Source: an uncultured Bacteroidota bacterium
GTDB taxonomy: Bacteria > Bacteroidota > Bacteroidia > Chitinophagales > Chitinophagaceae
Reading direction: 5' to 3'
DNA length: 7,791 bases
Assembly (NCBI GenBank): GCA_903944755.1
Contig: CAJATB010000052.1
Location: 1 to 7,791, forward strand
Both the position numbers and the translations under genes were made by a program. The notes below the pieces were generated by a model that did no database searches, had not been told where the DNA came from, and saw only the letters and a list, made by a program, of their open reading frames with translations. Of the stretch, positions 7,708 to 7,791 are shown one piece after another. Position 1 is the stretch's first letter, and each line of letters opens with the position of its first letter.

Positions 7708-7761
7708 TACTTGTAGGTTAAGCCTTTAATTGGTGTCACTTAAGCCTCTAGTGCGAGCAAC
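7696..7761 (+). repeat. Three direct repeats with a 22-bp period
   Basis: TTAAGCAT (7696), TTAAGCCT (7718) and TTAAGCCT (7740) start exactly 22 bp apart. Over the full 22-bp units, units 1 and 2 agree at 15 positions, and units 2 and 3 also at 15. The first unit lies in the last codons of the preceding gene; the next 22 bases (7762-7783) do not continue the pattern. Exact spacing at two helical turns suggests a cluster of protein-binding sites or a decayed short tandem repeat. Function is unknown. Confidence 0.45.
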
Positions 7762-7791
7762 TAATAAAGGTAACTAGTACACTAAATCCTC
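7708..7791. other. Non-coding right edge, no gene recognised
   Basis: These 84 bases hold two of the three 22-bp repeat units and no convincing gene. There is no tRNA fold and no strong hairpin followed by a T-run, so no intrinsic terminator for the kinase pair can be called. On the minus strand one frame is open from the edge for 13 codons before a TAG, too short to claim the end of a gene. Confidence 0.4.

Noticed and set aside
7708..7791. Possible tRNA or end of a minus-strand gene at the right edge
   Set aside because: No cloverleaf can be drawn, and the only frame open from the edge ends after 13 codons with no family-like sequence.

Overview
The window looks like a chromosomal segment from a member of the Bacteroidota, possibly of the Chitinophagia/Sphingobacteriia type. 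That placement rests on the AT-rich composition (roughly 35-40% GC by eye), the scarcity of Shine-Dalgarno sequences, a fused CcoN-CcoO cytochrome oxidase subunit, a 525-residue S41 processing peptidase and a 198-residue conserved protein of the kind seen in this phylum. No rRNA, tRNA, CRISPR array, insertion sequence or phage gene was found, and no stretch over 300 bases lacks a gene.

The left three quarters read on the minus strand in the order S41 peptidase (4646-6223), ccoI (2176-4572), ccoS (1929-2087) and ccoNO (running off the left edge at position 1). CcoI is a P1B-type copper ATPase, CcoS is a small membrane assembly protein, and CcoNO carries the catalytic and the first electron-input subunits of a cbb3-type, high-affinity cytochrome c oxidase. 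Together they form the first part of a terminal oxidase operon for microaerobic respiration: CcoI and CcoS help metal the enzyme that CcoNO forms. CcoP, CcoG and CcoH would be expected beyond the left edge. The last heme-binding residues of CcoO are just inside the window, and about 70-100 C-terminal residues are missing.

The right quarter reads on the plus strand, divergent from the peptidase. It holds a BadF/BadG-type sugar kinase similar to N-acetylglucosamine kinase (6285-7136) and, overlapping or directly abutting it, an uncharacterised acidic protein (7111-7707). These two probably share a transcript.

The non-coding parts of most interest are two. The ccoI-ccoS gap holds a TGAC-N4-GTCA inverted repeat about 40 bp upstream of the expected start of a Bacteroidota-type promoter, a plausible Crp/Fnr-family activator site. 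The right end holds three TTAAGC(A/C)T copies spaced exactly 22 bp apart. I see no clearly new biological system; the main content is a recognisable respiratory locus.
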